Assembly: GCF_013248995.1 (NCBI RefSeq)
Contig: NZ_JABRPK010000001.1
Span: 868,001 to 932,000 of the forward strand
Length of the DNA stretch: 64,000 nucleotides
From: Frigoribacterium sp. VKM Ac-2836
GTDB taxonomy: Bacteria > Actinomycetota > Actinomycetes > Actinomycetales > Microbacteriaceae
Reading direction: 5' to 3'
In this document: piece by piece, positions 21,096-28,251 of the stretch
How the letters are laid out: each line of letters opens with the position of its first letter
Numbering within the stretch: position 1 is the first letter of the stretch
Made by a program: the position numbers and the translations under genes
The notes under the pieces: generated by a model
The model's database searches: none
Told to the model about the DNA's origin: nothing
The model's input: only the letters and a program-made list of their open reading frames with translations

Positions 21096-21767
21096 TCAGA
21101 ACTGGATGTTCGCTCCCAGGAAGATCCGCTCGGCCGGCCACAGGAACTGCAGGGTGAGCGGCCCGTCGCTCGCCCGGTGGAACCACGCGTTCGCGAAGAC
21201 GGTCGACTCGCCCGGCAGCAGGTACCACGTGGCGCTGTCGGCGGGGAACTTCGACTCGAGCGACGTCTGGTAGCCGAGCTGGGTCAAGAGGTCCTGCCCG
21301 GCGAAGACGTCCTGCGTGGCGAGGTCGTTGCCGTACGACGAGTAGTCGGCACTGAGGTCGGTGAGGTCCAGGCGTCGTTGCGAGTTGTTCGTCAGGACGT
21401 AGGCCGTCACCTCGACGTCCGTCCCCGCCGGGTAGGGGTCCGTGCCGTCGGGGCGGGCGTAGATCGAGGGTGCGGTGGTCGTGAGCTCACCGACGCCGTA
21501 GACGTAGATGGTGAGGTCTTTGTAGTTGACCTGGTTGAGCAGCGTGCCGCCGGGCGCGAGTGCGTCGGGCTGCGAGCCGGTGCCGCCGCCCGTGCCGGGT
21601 GCGCCCGTCACCTGGGGCTGGGGAGCCCCGGTGCTCCCGGTGCCCGGTGTCGACGCCGATCCGCCCGCACCCACGGGAGTCAGGTCGTCGAGGCTCGGGA
21701 AGCACCCGGTGAGCCCGACGAGGGTCAGCACCGAGACGGCGACGCCGACGGTCAGTCTTCTGCGCAC
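21096..21767 (-). CDS. Putative lipoprotein
   Basis: This 223-residue secreted protein has a lipoprotein signal: a basic start (MRRRL), a hydrophobic core and the lipobox LTGC with Cys22. A Gly/Pro/Ser/Thr/Gln-rich linker (about 30-75) precedes a folded domain with many Tyr and Asn residues. I do not recognise a family. The C-terminal part, with conserved-looking YVLTNNSQRRLDL, suggests an immunoglobulin-like beta domain such as DUF4352, but this is weak. The GTG start has GGAGAGG upstream. It is convergent with uppS. Confidence 0.7.
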   Translation of the reverse strand: MRRRLTVGVAVSVLTLVGLTGCFPSLDDLTPVGAGGSASTPGTGSTGAPQPQVTGAPGTGGGTGSQPDALAPGGTLLNQVNYKDLTIYVYGVGELTTTAPSIYARPDGTDPYPAGTDVEVTAYVLTNNSQRRLDLTDLSADYSSYGNDLATQDVFAGQDLLTQLGYQTSLESKFPADSATWYLLPGESTVFANAWFHRASDGPLTLQFLWPAERIFLGANIQF

Positions 21768-21799
21768 GACCTGTACCTCTCCCGATTCGTCCTTCCAGC

Positions 21800-22756
21800 C
21801 TAACCCGGTGCCGTGGAGGGCTCGTGGTGCCGGACCGGTGCGAGCCCCAGCGCGTCGCCGTCCACCTCCTCGAAGGCGTCCAGGACGGCGCGCACGCTCG
21901 GCACGCGGTCGCCACCGCGCCCGTGCACGACGTGCACCACGCGGGCGAGTCCGTCGTCGAGCTCGACCACGCGCACCCCGTCGGGCACGGCCGCGGACAC
22001 GAGCGACAGCCCTGGCAGCAGGGCGACGCCGAGCCCCGCCGCGACCAGTCCGAGCACGGCCAGCGCGTTGTCGGTCTCGAGCACGATGTCGGGCTCGAAC
22101 CCGGATGCCGCGCAGGTGGCGAGCAGATGACCGCGGCACCGGGGGCACCCGCCGATCCACCGCTCGTGCGCCAGGCCCGCGAACTCGTCGCCCTGCGCGA
22201 ACACGTGCGCCGAGGGCACGGCGAGCACGGTGCGGTCGACGAAGGAGGCGCGGTGCAGCAGACCGTCGAGGTCGCGTTCGGCCCCGGGGCCGCCCCCGTG
22301 GCTGAAGGTGACCGCCACGTCTGCCGAGCCGTCCCGCAGTCGCGCCAGAGCCTCCGGGGGCTCCGCCTCGACGTAGTCGACCGTCAGGCCGGGGTGCTTG
22401 TCGCGCAGGCGGGACAGCACGTCGGGGACGATCGTCGACGAGGCGCTCGGGAACCCGGCCACCGTGACACGGCCCAGGGCGACGCCGCCCAGGTCGTCAA
22501 GGTCCTGCCGCGCGGCGTCGAGGGCGGCCTGGACGTGGACGGCGTGCGCCGCGAGCCTCTGCCCGGCCTCGGTGAGGGCCACGCCGCGCCCGACGCGCAG
22601 CACGAGGGGCTGGCCGACCTGGCGCTCGGCGCGACGCAGCTGCTGGCTGACCGCGGGCTGGCTGTATCCGAGCAGGACGGCCGCTGCCGTGATGGTGCCG
22701 GCGTCCGCGACGGCGCGGACGACGCGGAGCGAGGCGAGGTCGAGTGGGTCGGTCAC
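21800..22756 (-). CDS. LysR-family transcriptional regulator
   Basis: This 318-residue regulator has an N-terminal winged HTH (ASLRVVRAVADAGTITAAAV, then SQPAVSQQLRRAE). The effector domain (about 95-300) is LysR-like, with an atypical cysteine pair in GGCPRCRGHLL that could be redox- or metal-sensitive. It starts with GTG six bases after TATGAT, a likely leaderless start. It is divergent from an aminotransferase gene with 81 bases between, the usual LysR arrangement, so that gene is its probable target. Confidence 0.9.
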   Translation of the reverse strand: MTDPLDLASLRVVRAVADAGTITAAAVLLGYSQPAVSQQLRRAERQVGQPLVLRVGRGVALTEAGQRLAAHAVHVQAALDAARQDLDDLGGVALGRVTVAGFPSASSTIVPDVLSRLRDKHPGLTVDYVEAEPPEALARLRDGSADVAVTFSHGGGPGAERDLDGLLHRASFVDRTVLAVPSAHVFAQGDEFAGLAHERWIGGCPRCRGHLLATCAASGFEPDIVLETDNALAVLGLVAAGLGVALLPGLSLVSAAVPDGVRVVELDDGLARVVHVVHGRGGDRVPSVRAVLDAFEEVDGDALGLAPVRHHEPSTAPG

Positions 22757-22762
22757 GCTCGA

Positions 22763-22768
22763 ATCATA
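22763..22768 (-). promoter_or_regulatory. Probable -10 element (TATGAT) of the LysR gene
   Basis: On the minus strand TATGAT ends six bases before the GTG start. It is the best -10 match among the leaderless candidates in the window. Confidence 0.55.
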
Positions 22769-22837
22769 AGCTGGCGTGATGGACGGCATCAGACACTGGC
22801 GGTTGTCCCGTGGTCTCCTCGGGTCGAGCCTGGGGGC

Positions 22838-23878
22838 ATGACCACACCGCGTCCCGACCTCTTCGCCCCTGTCCCGGGTTACCTGGCGGCATGCACGATG
22901 GGCCTGCCCCTTCGTTCCACGACCGACGCGCTGCGAATCGACCTCGACCGGTGGGCCTCCGGGCAGGCCGGTCCCGCCGCCTACGGTGCGGTCGTCGAGG
23001 AGGCGCGCGCGGCCTTCGCCCGCCTGGCCCGGGTCGACGTCGGTCGGGTCGCGATCGCGTCCCAGACGTCGGCGATGGTCGCGGTGATCGCGGCCTCGGT
23101 CCCCGACGGTGCCGAGGTGCTCGTTCCCACCGGCGACTTCAGCTCGATCGTCTACCCCTTCGTGGTCCAGGAGGCGCGAGGCGTCCGGGTGCGGAGCGTC
23201 CCGCTCGACGAGGTGGCCGGTTCCGTCGGGCCCGGCACCCATCTGGTGGCCTGGTCGGCCGTCCAGTCCGCCACCGGCGAGGTCGCCGACGACGCGGGCA
23301 TCGTCGCGGCGGCGGCCCGCCACGGAGCGCTGACGCTCTGCGACCTCACGCAGGCCGCGGGCGTACGGCCCGTGGACGCCTCGCGGTACGACGCCAGCGT
23401 CACGCACGCGTACAAGTGGTTGTGCTGCCCGCGCGGGGTGGCGTTCCTCACCCTGGGCGAGCGGCTGCAGCCCCTCCTGGTGCCGACCCAGGCGGGCTGG
23501 TACGCGGGCGACGACGTATGGGCGTCGTGCTACGGCCCCGAGATGCGCCTCGCCACGGACGCGCGGGCGTTCGACGTGTCGCCCGCCTGGCAGGCCTGGG
23601 CCGGGGCACTGCCCGCCCTGCGGACCTTCGCCGGGCTGGACGCCGACGAGACCTGGGCGCACGCCGCCGGGACGGGCGACGTGCTCTGCGCGCGGCTCGG
23701 GCTCGAGCCGCAGGGCCGCGCGATCGTGACCTGGGCCGATCCCGACGGACGCGACCAGCGCCTCCTCGGCGATGCCGGTCTGATCGTCTCGGGCCGCGCC
23801 GGTCGCATCCGCGTCGCGTTCCACCTCTGGAACGACGAGAGCGACGTCGAGGCCGTCGCCACCGCGCTCGGCCGGTGA
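22838..23878 (+). CDS. Class V aminotransferase / cysteine desulfurase-like enzyme
   Basis: This 346-residue PLP enzyme belongs to the class V aminotransferase fold. The PLP lysine is in THAYKWLCCPRG, the Asp that contacts the PLP ring nitrogen is in LTLCDLTQAAG, and SQTSAMVAVIAASVPDG lies near the phosphate site. Length and motifs resemble kynureninase/isopenicillin-epimerase-like members more than NifS. Substrate is unknown. It faces the LysR gene and is probably regulated by it. Two copies of AGGAGGCGCG (22998 and 23169) encode Glu-Ala-Arg. Confidence 0.85.
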   Translation: MTTPRPDLFAPVPGYLAACTMGLPLRSTTDALRIDLDRWASGQAGPAAYGAVVEEARAAFARLARVDVGRVAIASQTSAMVAVIAASVPDGAEVLVPTGDFSSIVYPFVVQEARGVRVRSVPLDEVAGSVGPGTHLVAWSAVQSATGEVADDAGIVAAAARHGALTLCDLTQAAGVRPVDASRYDASVTHAYKWLCCPRGVAFLTLGERLQPLLVPTQAGWYAGDDVWASCYGPEMRLATDARAFDVSPAWQAWAGALPALRTFAGLDADETWAHAAGTGDVLCARLGLEPQGRAIVTWADPDGRDQRLLGDAGLIVSGRAGRIRVAFHLWNDESDVEAVATALGR

Positions 23879-23889
23879 CGCTCCGCCGC

Positions 23890-23895
23890 TAGAGT
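23890..23895 (+). promoter_or_regulatory. Possible -10 element (TAGAGT) for glyS
   Basis: TAGAGT lies 61 bases before the glyS start and would give a roughly 55-base leader. A CGGAG site precedes the GTG. Confidence 0.35.
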
Positions 23896-23956
23896 TGCCG
23901 GGTACCTCGACCGACCGGGCACCCAGCTCGGGCCTCAACTCATCGGAGCATCACAC

Positions 23957-25342
23957 GTGGCAGCACCCAACCGTCTCGATTCCGTCATCGCCCTGGCCAA
24001 GCGCCGCGGGTTCGTCTTCCAGTCGGGAGAGATCTACGGCGGTTCGCGTTCGGCCTGGGACTACGGGCCCCTGGGGGTGGCCCTCAAGGAGAACATCAAG
24101 CGCCAGTGGTGGCAGACCATGGTGCAGGGCCGTGACGACGTCGTCGGCCTGGACTCCGCGGTCATCCTGCCGCGTCAGGTATGGGAGGCCTCGGGTCACG
24201 TCGAGGTCTTCAGCGACCCGCTGGTCGAGTCGTTGCACACCCACAAGCGGTACCGCGCCGACCACCTTCTCGAGGCGTACGAGGCGAAGCACGGCCACCC
24301 GCCCGAGAACGGTCTCGCCGACGTCCGCGACCCCGACACGGGCCAGCCGGGCTCGTGGACCGAGCCGCAGAACTTCTCCGGTCTGCTCAAGACGTTCCTC
24401 GGCCCGGTCGACAACGAGCAGGGCATGGCCTATCTGCGACCCGAGACCGCCCAGGGCATCTTCACCAACTTCGACAACATCCTCCAGTCGTCGCGCATCA
24501 AGCCGCCGTTCGGTATCGGTCAGATCGGCAAGAGCTTCCGCAACGAGATCACGCCCGGCAACTTCATCTTCCGCACGCGCGAGTTCGAGCAGATGGAGAT
24601 GGAATTCTTCGTCGAACCCGGTAGCGACGAAGAATGGCACCAGTACTGGATCGACCAGCGGTTCCAGTGGTACGTCGACCTCGGCATCGACCCCGAGAAC
24701 CTGCGCCTGTACGAGCACGCCGCCGAGAAGCTCTCGCACTACTCGAAGCGCACCGTCGACATCGAGTACCGCTTCCGTTTCGCCGGTGGCGAGTTCGGCG
24801 AGCTCGAGGGCATCGCGAACCGCACCGACTACGACCTCAAGACCCACGCCGCCGCCTCGGGCAAAGACCTGACCTACTTCGACCAGGCGAAGAACGAGCG
24901 GTGGACCCCGTACGTCATCGAGCCCGCGGCCGGACTCACCCGCTCGCTCATGGCGTTCCTGGTCGACGCGTACACCGAGGACGAGGCGCCCAACGCCAAG
25001 GGAGGCGTCGACAAGCGCACGGTGCTGAAGCTCGACCGCCGCCTGGCCCCGATCAAGGTCGCCGTGTTGCCGCTCAGCCGCAACGAGCAGCTGTCGCCCA
25101 TGGCCCGCGGGCTCGCCGCCGACCTCCGCAAGTTCTGGAACATCGACTTCGACGACGCCGGAGCCATCGGCCGCCGTTATCGCCGACAGGACGAGATCGG
25201 CACTCCGTTCTGTGTGACCGTCGACTTCGACTCGCTCGAGGACGACGCCGTCACCGTACGGGAGCGCGACACCATGGCCCAGCAGCGCATCCCGCTGGCG
25301 GGGCTGCGGGCGTACCTGGCCGAGCAGCTGCTCGGCGCGTAG
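23957..25342 (+). CDS. glyS: Glycine--tRNA ligase (dimeric type)
   Basis: This 461-residue class II synthetase charges tRNA-Gly. It is the alpha2 form, as shown by the N-terminal [18 protein letters not shown], motif 2 region [18 protein letters not shown] and motif 3 near [12 protein letters not shown]. The C-terminal anticodon-binding domain covers about 360-461 ([13 protein letters not shown]). The start is GTG. The alpha2beta2 form, encoded by two genes elsewhere, is not present here. Confidence 0.96.
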   Translation: MAAPNRLDSVIALAKRRGFVFQSGEIYGGSRSAWDYGPLGVALKENIKRQWWQTMVQGRDDVVGLDSAVILPRQVWEASGHVEVFSDPLVESLHTHKRYRADHLLEAYEAKHGHPPENGLADVRDPDTGQPGSWTEPQNFSGLLKTFLGPVDNEQGMAYLRPETAQGIFTNFDNILQSSRIKPPFGIGQIGKSFRNEITPGNFIFRTREFEQMEMEFFVEPGSDEEWHQYWIDQRFQWYVDLGIDPENLRLYEHAAEKLSHYSKRTVDIEYRFRFAGGEFGELEGIANRTDYDLKTHAAASGKDLTYFDQAKNERWTPYVIEPAAGLTRSLMAFLVDAYTEDEAPNAKGGVDKRTVLKLDRRLAPIKVAVLPLSRNEQLSPMARGLAADLRKFWNIDFDDAGAIGRRYRRQDEIGTPFCVTVDFDSLEDDAVTVRERDTMAQQRIPLAGLRAYLAEQLLGA

Positions 25343-25410
25343 CCGCCAGACGCGGCGCGCCCCGACGGGCCCTCGACGTGCAGCCGCTGCGCGACGAGGG
25401 CCCGTTCCGT

Positions 25411-25497
25411 GTCGGCAACTCCTGCCCCCTGCGTCGCCAGGCGCCGGACACCCGGCGTGCCGGCCGTCCGAGGCGCAGGGGACAGGAGGTGCCGACA
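25411..25497. repeat. Palindromic repeat element, copy 2
   Basis: This is the best preserved copy. The left arm GTCGGCAACTCCTGCCCCCT (25411-25430) faces the right arm (about 25473-25497), whose reverse complement is GTCGGCACCTCCTGTCCCCT. The centre also contains GC-rich partial dyads. The element would fold into a long hairpin in RNA or single-stranded DNA. Confidence 0.75.
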
Positions 25498-25525
25498 GGC
25501 GCGGTGCCCGTCCTGCCCCCGCATC

Positions 25526-25591
25526 CGTCGGCGCGAGCACCCGCACCCGTCTGCGCGAGCACCCGCACCCGTCTGCGCGAGCGCTCGCACC
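25526..25591. repeat. Tandem repeat, three 22-base units
   Basis: Units at 25526-25547, 25548-25569 and 25570-25591 share CGTCTGCGCGAGCACCCGCA with a few changes. They directly abut, without spacers, so this is not a CRISPR array. Confidence 0.85.
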
Positions 25592-25636
25592 CGTGCGCTC
25601 CCTCATGCGGTCCCGGGCGGTCCGCCTGCTGATCCG

Positions 25637-25718
25637 CCGGCAAGTCCGGAATCCTGCCGCGACCTGAGCCCTGGGGCCGGCGTGTCGCCTGCCGCACGGG
25701 CAGGAGGCAGGAGTTGCC
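25637..25718. repeat. Palindromic repeat element, copy 3 (degenerate)
   Basis: The right end, GGCAGGAGGCAGGAGTTGCC (25699-25718), is the inverted GGCAACTCCTGCC arm. The left end, GGCAAGTCCGGAATCCTGCC, is the same arm with a short insertion. Confidence 0.5.
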
Positions 25719-25837
25719 CTCGCGCGAGTGGCGGTCAGGATGGTGAGGGCTCGGCCCCAGGGGGCCGGGCGGCGCTGCCGTCCCCAGCCCGCCCCGGGTG
25801 CCCACGGCCGAGGGGCACCGCTCGGCACGCTGTGGAC

Positions 25838-26767
25838 ATGACCACGATCGCCGAACTCGTCGCCGAAGCGGGAGGCCTGCTGCACAAGCGTGATCTCGTC
25901 GCACAGGGCGCCACGGACCGCCACCTGACCGCCGCCGTCCGGTCCCGCTCGGTGAGGCGGCCGCGCCGGGGCTGGTACTCGACCTGGCAGAGCCACGATC
26001 CGCGCTTCGTGGCCGTCGCGGTAGGGGGCCGTCTCACCGGTGCGGCCGCTCTGCACCAGCTCGGGGCCTGGTCGTGGCGGCGCCCGCCCATCACCGTGTC
26101 GGTGCTCGAGACGGCCTCTCGTCTGCGTCGACGTCGTGGGGTCCGGGTGGTCTGGGACCCGGTCGAGACGGGGCAGAGGGGGTCGACCTGGGCGGTGGAC
26201 CCCCGAGATGCCCTCTCTCGCGCGGTCGTCGAGGCGAAGTCCTTCGAGGACGCCGTCATCCTGGTCGACTGGGCTCGCCGGGCCGGCATCGTGACCGACG
26301 ACGAGGACGCGGCCGAGGTCCTGGCGCGGAAACGTGCCGACGCGGCAGGTCTCGTGGCTTGGAGCGACGGGGGGTCCGAGAGCATCCTCGAGTCGGCGGC
26401 CGGGACGCGGCTGCGGCGAGACGGTCACGACGTGGTGAGGCAGGTGCCCGTAGGCGACACGGGCAAGATCCTCGACATGCTCGTGGATGGTCTCGTCGGT
26501 CTCGAGACGGACGGCCGGGAGCACCACGAGAGGCGGTTCGACCAGGATCGCCTGAAGGACGCCGACGTCGCCCTCCAAGGGTGGGTGCCCTTCCGCGCGG
26601 GGACGACGATGGTGCGGGACCTATGGGCCCGCACCTCTGCCGCGATCGATGCCCTCGTCGACACGGCTGGTGGTCCGAGACGGTCGCCACCTGTCGGCAA
26701 CTCCTCCCTGCCGCGCGTGCTCGGACCCCGCGGGCGCCGGACCTGGAGGCTCGCGATGCCCCCGTGA
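25838..26767 (+). CDS. AbiEi-like antitoxin-domain protein with nuclease-like C-terminus
   Basis: This predicted 309-residue protein has an N-terminal winged-helix region like AbiEi antitoxin domains (about 1-85: IAELVAEAGGLLHKRDLVAQ, then RRPRRGWYSTW). Its C-terminal part (about 195-265) resembles DUF559/Vsr-like endonuclease folds, with GLETDGREHHERRFDQDRLK containing plausible acidic metal ligands. No partner AbiEii toxin is adjacent, so it is not a simple AbiE pair. The last 25 codons are made of palindromic repeat copy 4, suggesting the repeat inserted at or replaced the original 3' end. The function, possibly defence-related, is unproven. Confidence 0.75.
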   Translation: MTTIAELVAEAGGLLHKRDLVAQGATDRHLTAAVRSRSVRRPRRGWYSTWQSHDPRFVAVAVGGRLTGAAALHQLGAWSWRRPPITVSVLETASRLRRRRGVRVVWDPVETGQRGSTWAVDPRDALSRAVVEAKSFEDAVILVDWARRAGIVTDDEDAAEVLARKRADAAGLVAWSDGGSESILESAAGTRLRRDGHDVVRQVPVGDTGKILDMLVDGLVGLETDGREHHERRFDQDRLKDADVALQGWVPFRAGTTMVRDLWARTSAAIDALVDTAGGPRRSPPVGNSSLPRVLGPRGRRTWRLAMPP

Positions 26768-26790
26768 CGCAACGAGCAGGAGTTACCGAC
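26693..26790. repeat. Palindromic repeat element, copy 4
   Basis: The left arm GTCGGCAACTCCTCCCTGCC begins at 26693. The right arm is 26774-26790, reverse complement GTCGGTAACTCCTGCTC. It overlaps the last 25 codons and stop of the AbiEi-like gene, so part of the element is translated. Confidence 0.65.
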
Positions 26791-26889
26791 GGTCGACGGC
26801 GGGTGAGGGGCTGGGGGTCGGCCTCGAGAGCGACGAGAGCAACGAGGACGTGGGGGAATGGGCGGGCCCCGACGCGAGTTGAGCCTGCC

Positions 26890-27558
26890 GTGACCGCAGA
26901 CTCCACCATCCCGCCCGCGACCGTCAAGGTCGACATCTGGTCCGACATCGCCTGCCCGTGGTGTTTCATCGGCATGCGGAAGTTCGAGGAAGCCGTGCGA
27001 CGCTTCGACGGCACCGTCGAGGTCGAGTACCACTCGTTCGAGCTCTCGCCCGACACTCCGGTCGACTTCGAGGGCGACGAGGTCGACTTCCTCTCGAAGC
27101 ACAAGGGCATGCCCGCCGAGCAGGTCCGGGGGATGCTCGGCACCGTGGCCGGCATCGCGTCAGAGGTCGGTCTGGCCTACGACTTCGACCGCTTGCAGCA
27201 CACGAACACCGTCAAGGCGCACGAACTGCTGCACTTCGCCAAGGCGGGTGGCCGTCAGATCGAGATGAAGGAGCGCCTCCTGCGCGCCTACTTCGAGGAG
27301 GGTCGCCACGTGGGCCGCGTCGACGACCTCGTCGTGCTGGCCGCCGAGGTCGGTCTCGACGAGCAGGAGGCGCGTGAGGCCCTCGAGACGGGGCGTCACC
27401 TCGACGACGTGCGCGCCGACCAGGCCCAGGCGCAGGCGTTCGGCATCACCGGAGTCCCGTTCTTCGTCCTCGACGGCAAGTACGGCATCTCGGGCGCGCA
27501 GGCCCCCGAAGCATTCGTCCAGGCCCTCGAGCAGGTCGCTGCCGAGGTGGCCCGGTGA
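26890..27558 (+). CDS. DsbA family oxidoreductase (FrnE-like)
   Basis: This 222-residue thioredoxin-fold protein has the CPWC active site in SDIACPWCFIG near residues 22-25, the DsbA helical insertion, and the cis-Pro loop GITGVPFFVLDGKYGISGAQ. There is no signal peptide, so it is cytoplasmic and FrnE-like: a thiol oxidoreductase or isomerase linked in other bacteria to oxidative or metal stress. The GTG at 26890 was chosen because the domain begins 12 residues later; the frame extends upstream without homology. It overlaps a 55-codon gene by four bases. Confidence 0.9.
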   Translation: MTADSTIPPATVKVDIWSDIACPWCFIGMRKFEEAVRRFDGTVEVEYHSFELSPDTPVDFEGDEVDFLSKHKGMPAEQVRGMLGTVAGIASEVGLAYDFDRLQHTNTVKAHELLHFAKAGGRQIEMKERLLRAYFEEGRHVGRVDDLVVLAAEVGLDEQEAREALETGRHLDDVRADQAQAQAFGITGVPFFVLDGKYGISGAQAPEAFVQALEQVAAEVAR

Positions 27559-27722
27559 CGGAGACCGCAGGGTTCGGGGCCACCTCGCCCTCGGCACCCT
27601 TCACGATGCTCGGTTCGCCCGACGCCGTCGCCTGCGAGGGGGACTCCTGCCTCGTCACCCCGGCGGGCACCGTCGTCGTGCCCTCGGACGTCGAACCCGG
27701 GAGGCGCGGCGTCAGTCGCTGA
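27555..27722 (+). CDS. Small protein with a CX4C motif
   Basis: A 55-residue frame starts with GTG overlapping the stop of the DsbA-like gene (GTGA), a strong sign of coupled translation. It includes FTMLGSPDAVACEGDSC, with a CX4C pair, and ends in an Arg/Ser tail. Codon third positions are G/C-rich as in the neighbours. I do not recognise a family. A role as thiol substrate or partner of the upstream oxidoreductase is only a guess. Its 3' end overlaps the end of the convergent ybaK by 11 bases. Confidence 0.55.
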   Translation: MTETAGFGATSPSAPFTMLGSPDAVACEGDSCLVTPAGTVVVPSDVEPGRRGVSR

Positions 27723-28236
27723 TGTCGGCCACGGTCGCGTCGTACCCGGCGATCAGGGCGTCGGCCTGGACGAAGGCGCTGAAGCCGTGGGCTCCGGCAC
27801 CGAGGGCGACGCGCCTCCCCACGATGCGGGAGTCCGCGACGACCGGCCAGGCGGTCGAGCTGCCCAGGGGGGTGATCGTGCCCCGCTCGTACCCGGTGGC
27901 CTCGAGGGCCACGTCCGCGCTCGGCATCGAGAGCCGGTTGACGCCGACGACCGCTCGAAGCTTGGCCCACGAGATCTGTCGGTCACCCGGCACGAGCGCG
28001 AACAGGAACGAACCGTCGTGCCGCTTGATCACGAGGCTCTTCACGATGTCGGACGGCTGCAGTCCCAACAGGGTCGCCGCCGCCTCGAGCGAGTCGGCGG
28101 CCGGGCGGGCCACGACCTCGACCTCGAGACCTCGCGCGGCGGCGTCCGTGCGCAGCCGCCCCGTGCCGTCCACCGGGTTCGAGTTGCCCCCGACGTCCAG
28201 GTCGTCCACACCACTCGTCAGCCCGCCGTCGCTCAT
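27712..28236 (-). CDS. YbaK/EbsC family aminoacyl-tRNA deacylase
   Basis: This 174-residue member of the YbaK/ProRS-INS family hydrolyses mischarged aminoacyl-tRNAs (Cys-tRNA-Pro type substrates in known members). Visible motifs are DIVKSLVIKRHDGSFLFALV with the catalytic-type Lys, and GSSTAWPVVADSRIVGRRVA. The first 30 residues are a low-complexity extension. The ATG at 28236 stands only 15 bases from the divergent dusB start. Confidence 0.88.
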   Translation of the reverse strand: MSDGGLTSGVDDLDVGGNSNPVDGTGRLRTDAAARGLEVEVVARPAADSLEAAATLLGLQPSDIVKSLVIKRHDGSFLFALVPGDRQISWAKLRAVVGVNRLSMPSADVALEATGYERGTITPLGSSTAWPVVADSRIVGRRVALGAGAHGFSAFVQADALIAGYDATVADISD

Positions 28237-28238
28237 GG

Positions 28239-28248
28239 GAGAATCGTA
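28239..28248. promoter_or_regulatory. Overlapping divergent -10 elements for dusB and ybaK
   Basis: GAGAAT (28239-28244, plus) ends seven bases before the dusB ATG. TACGAT (28243-28248, minus) ends six bases before the ybaK ATG. The two share two bases within a 15-bp gap, so both mRNAs would be leaderless and polymerase binding should be mutually exclusive. Confidence 0.55.
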
Positions 28249-28251
28249 ACG

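Larger units (their letters stand above)
25343..25837. other. Repeat-rich intergenic region upstream of the AbiEi-like gene
   Basis: These 495 bases hold no convincing gene. They contain two palindromic repeat elements (25411-25497 and about 25637-25718) and a 22-base tandem repeat (25526-25591). Long open frames on either strand are translations of these GC-rich repeats. Confidence 0.7.

Noticed and set aside
25526-25591. Possible CRISPR array
   Set aside because: The 22-base units abut without spacers and there are no cas genes in the window.
25343-25837. Coding frames upstream of the AbiEi-like gene
   Set aside because: They translate the palindromic and tandem repeats into low-complexity Arg/Ala/Pro peptides without a start-site context.
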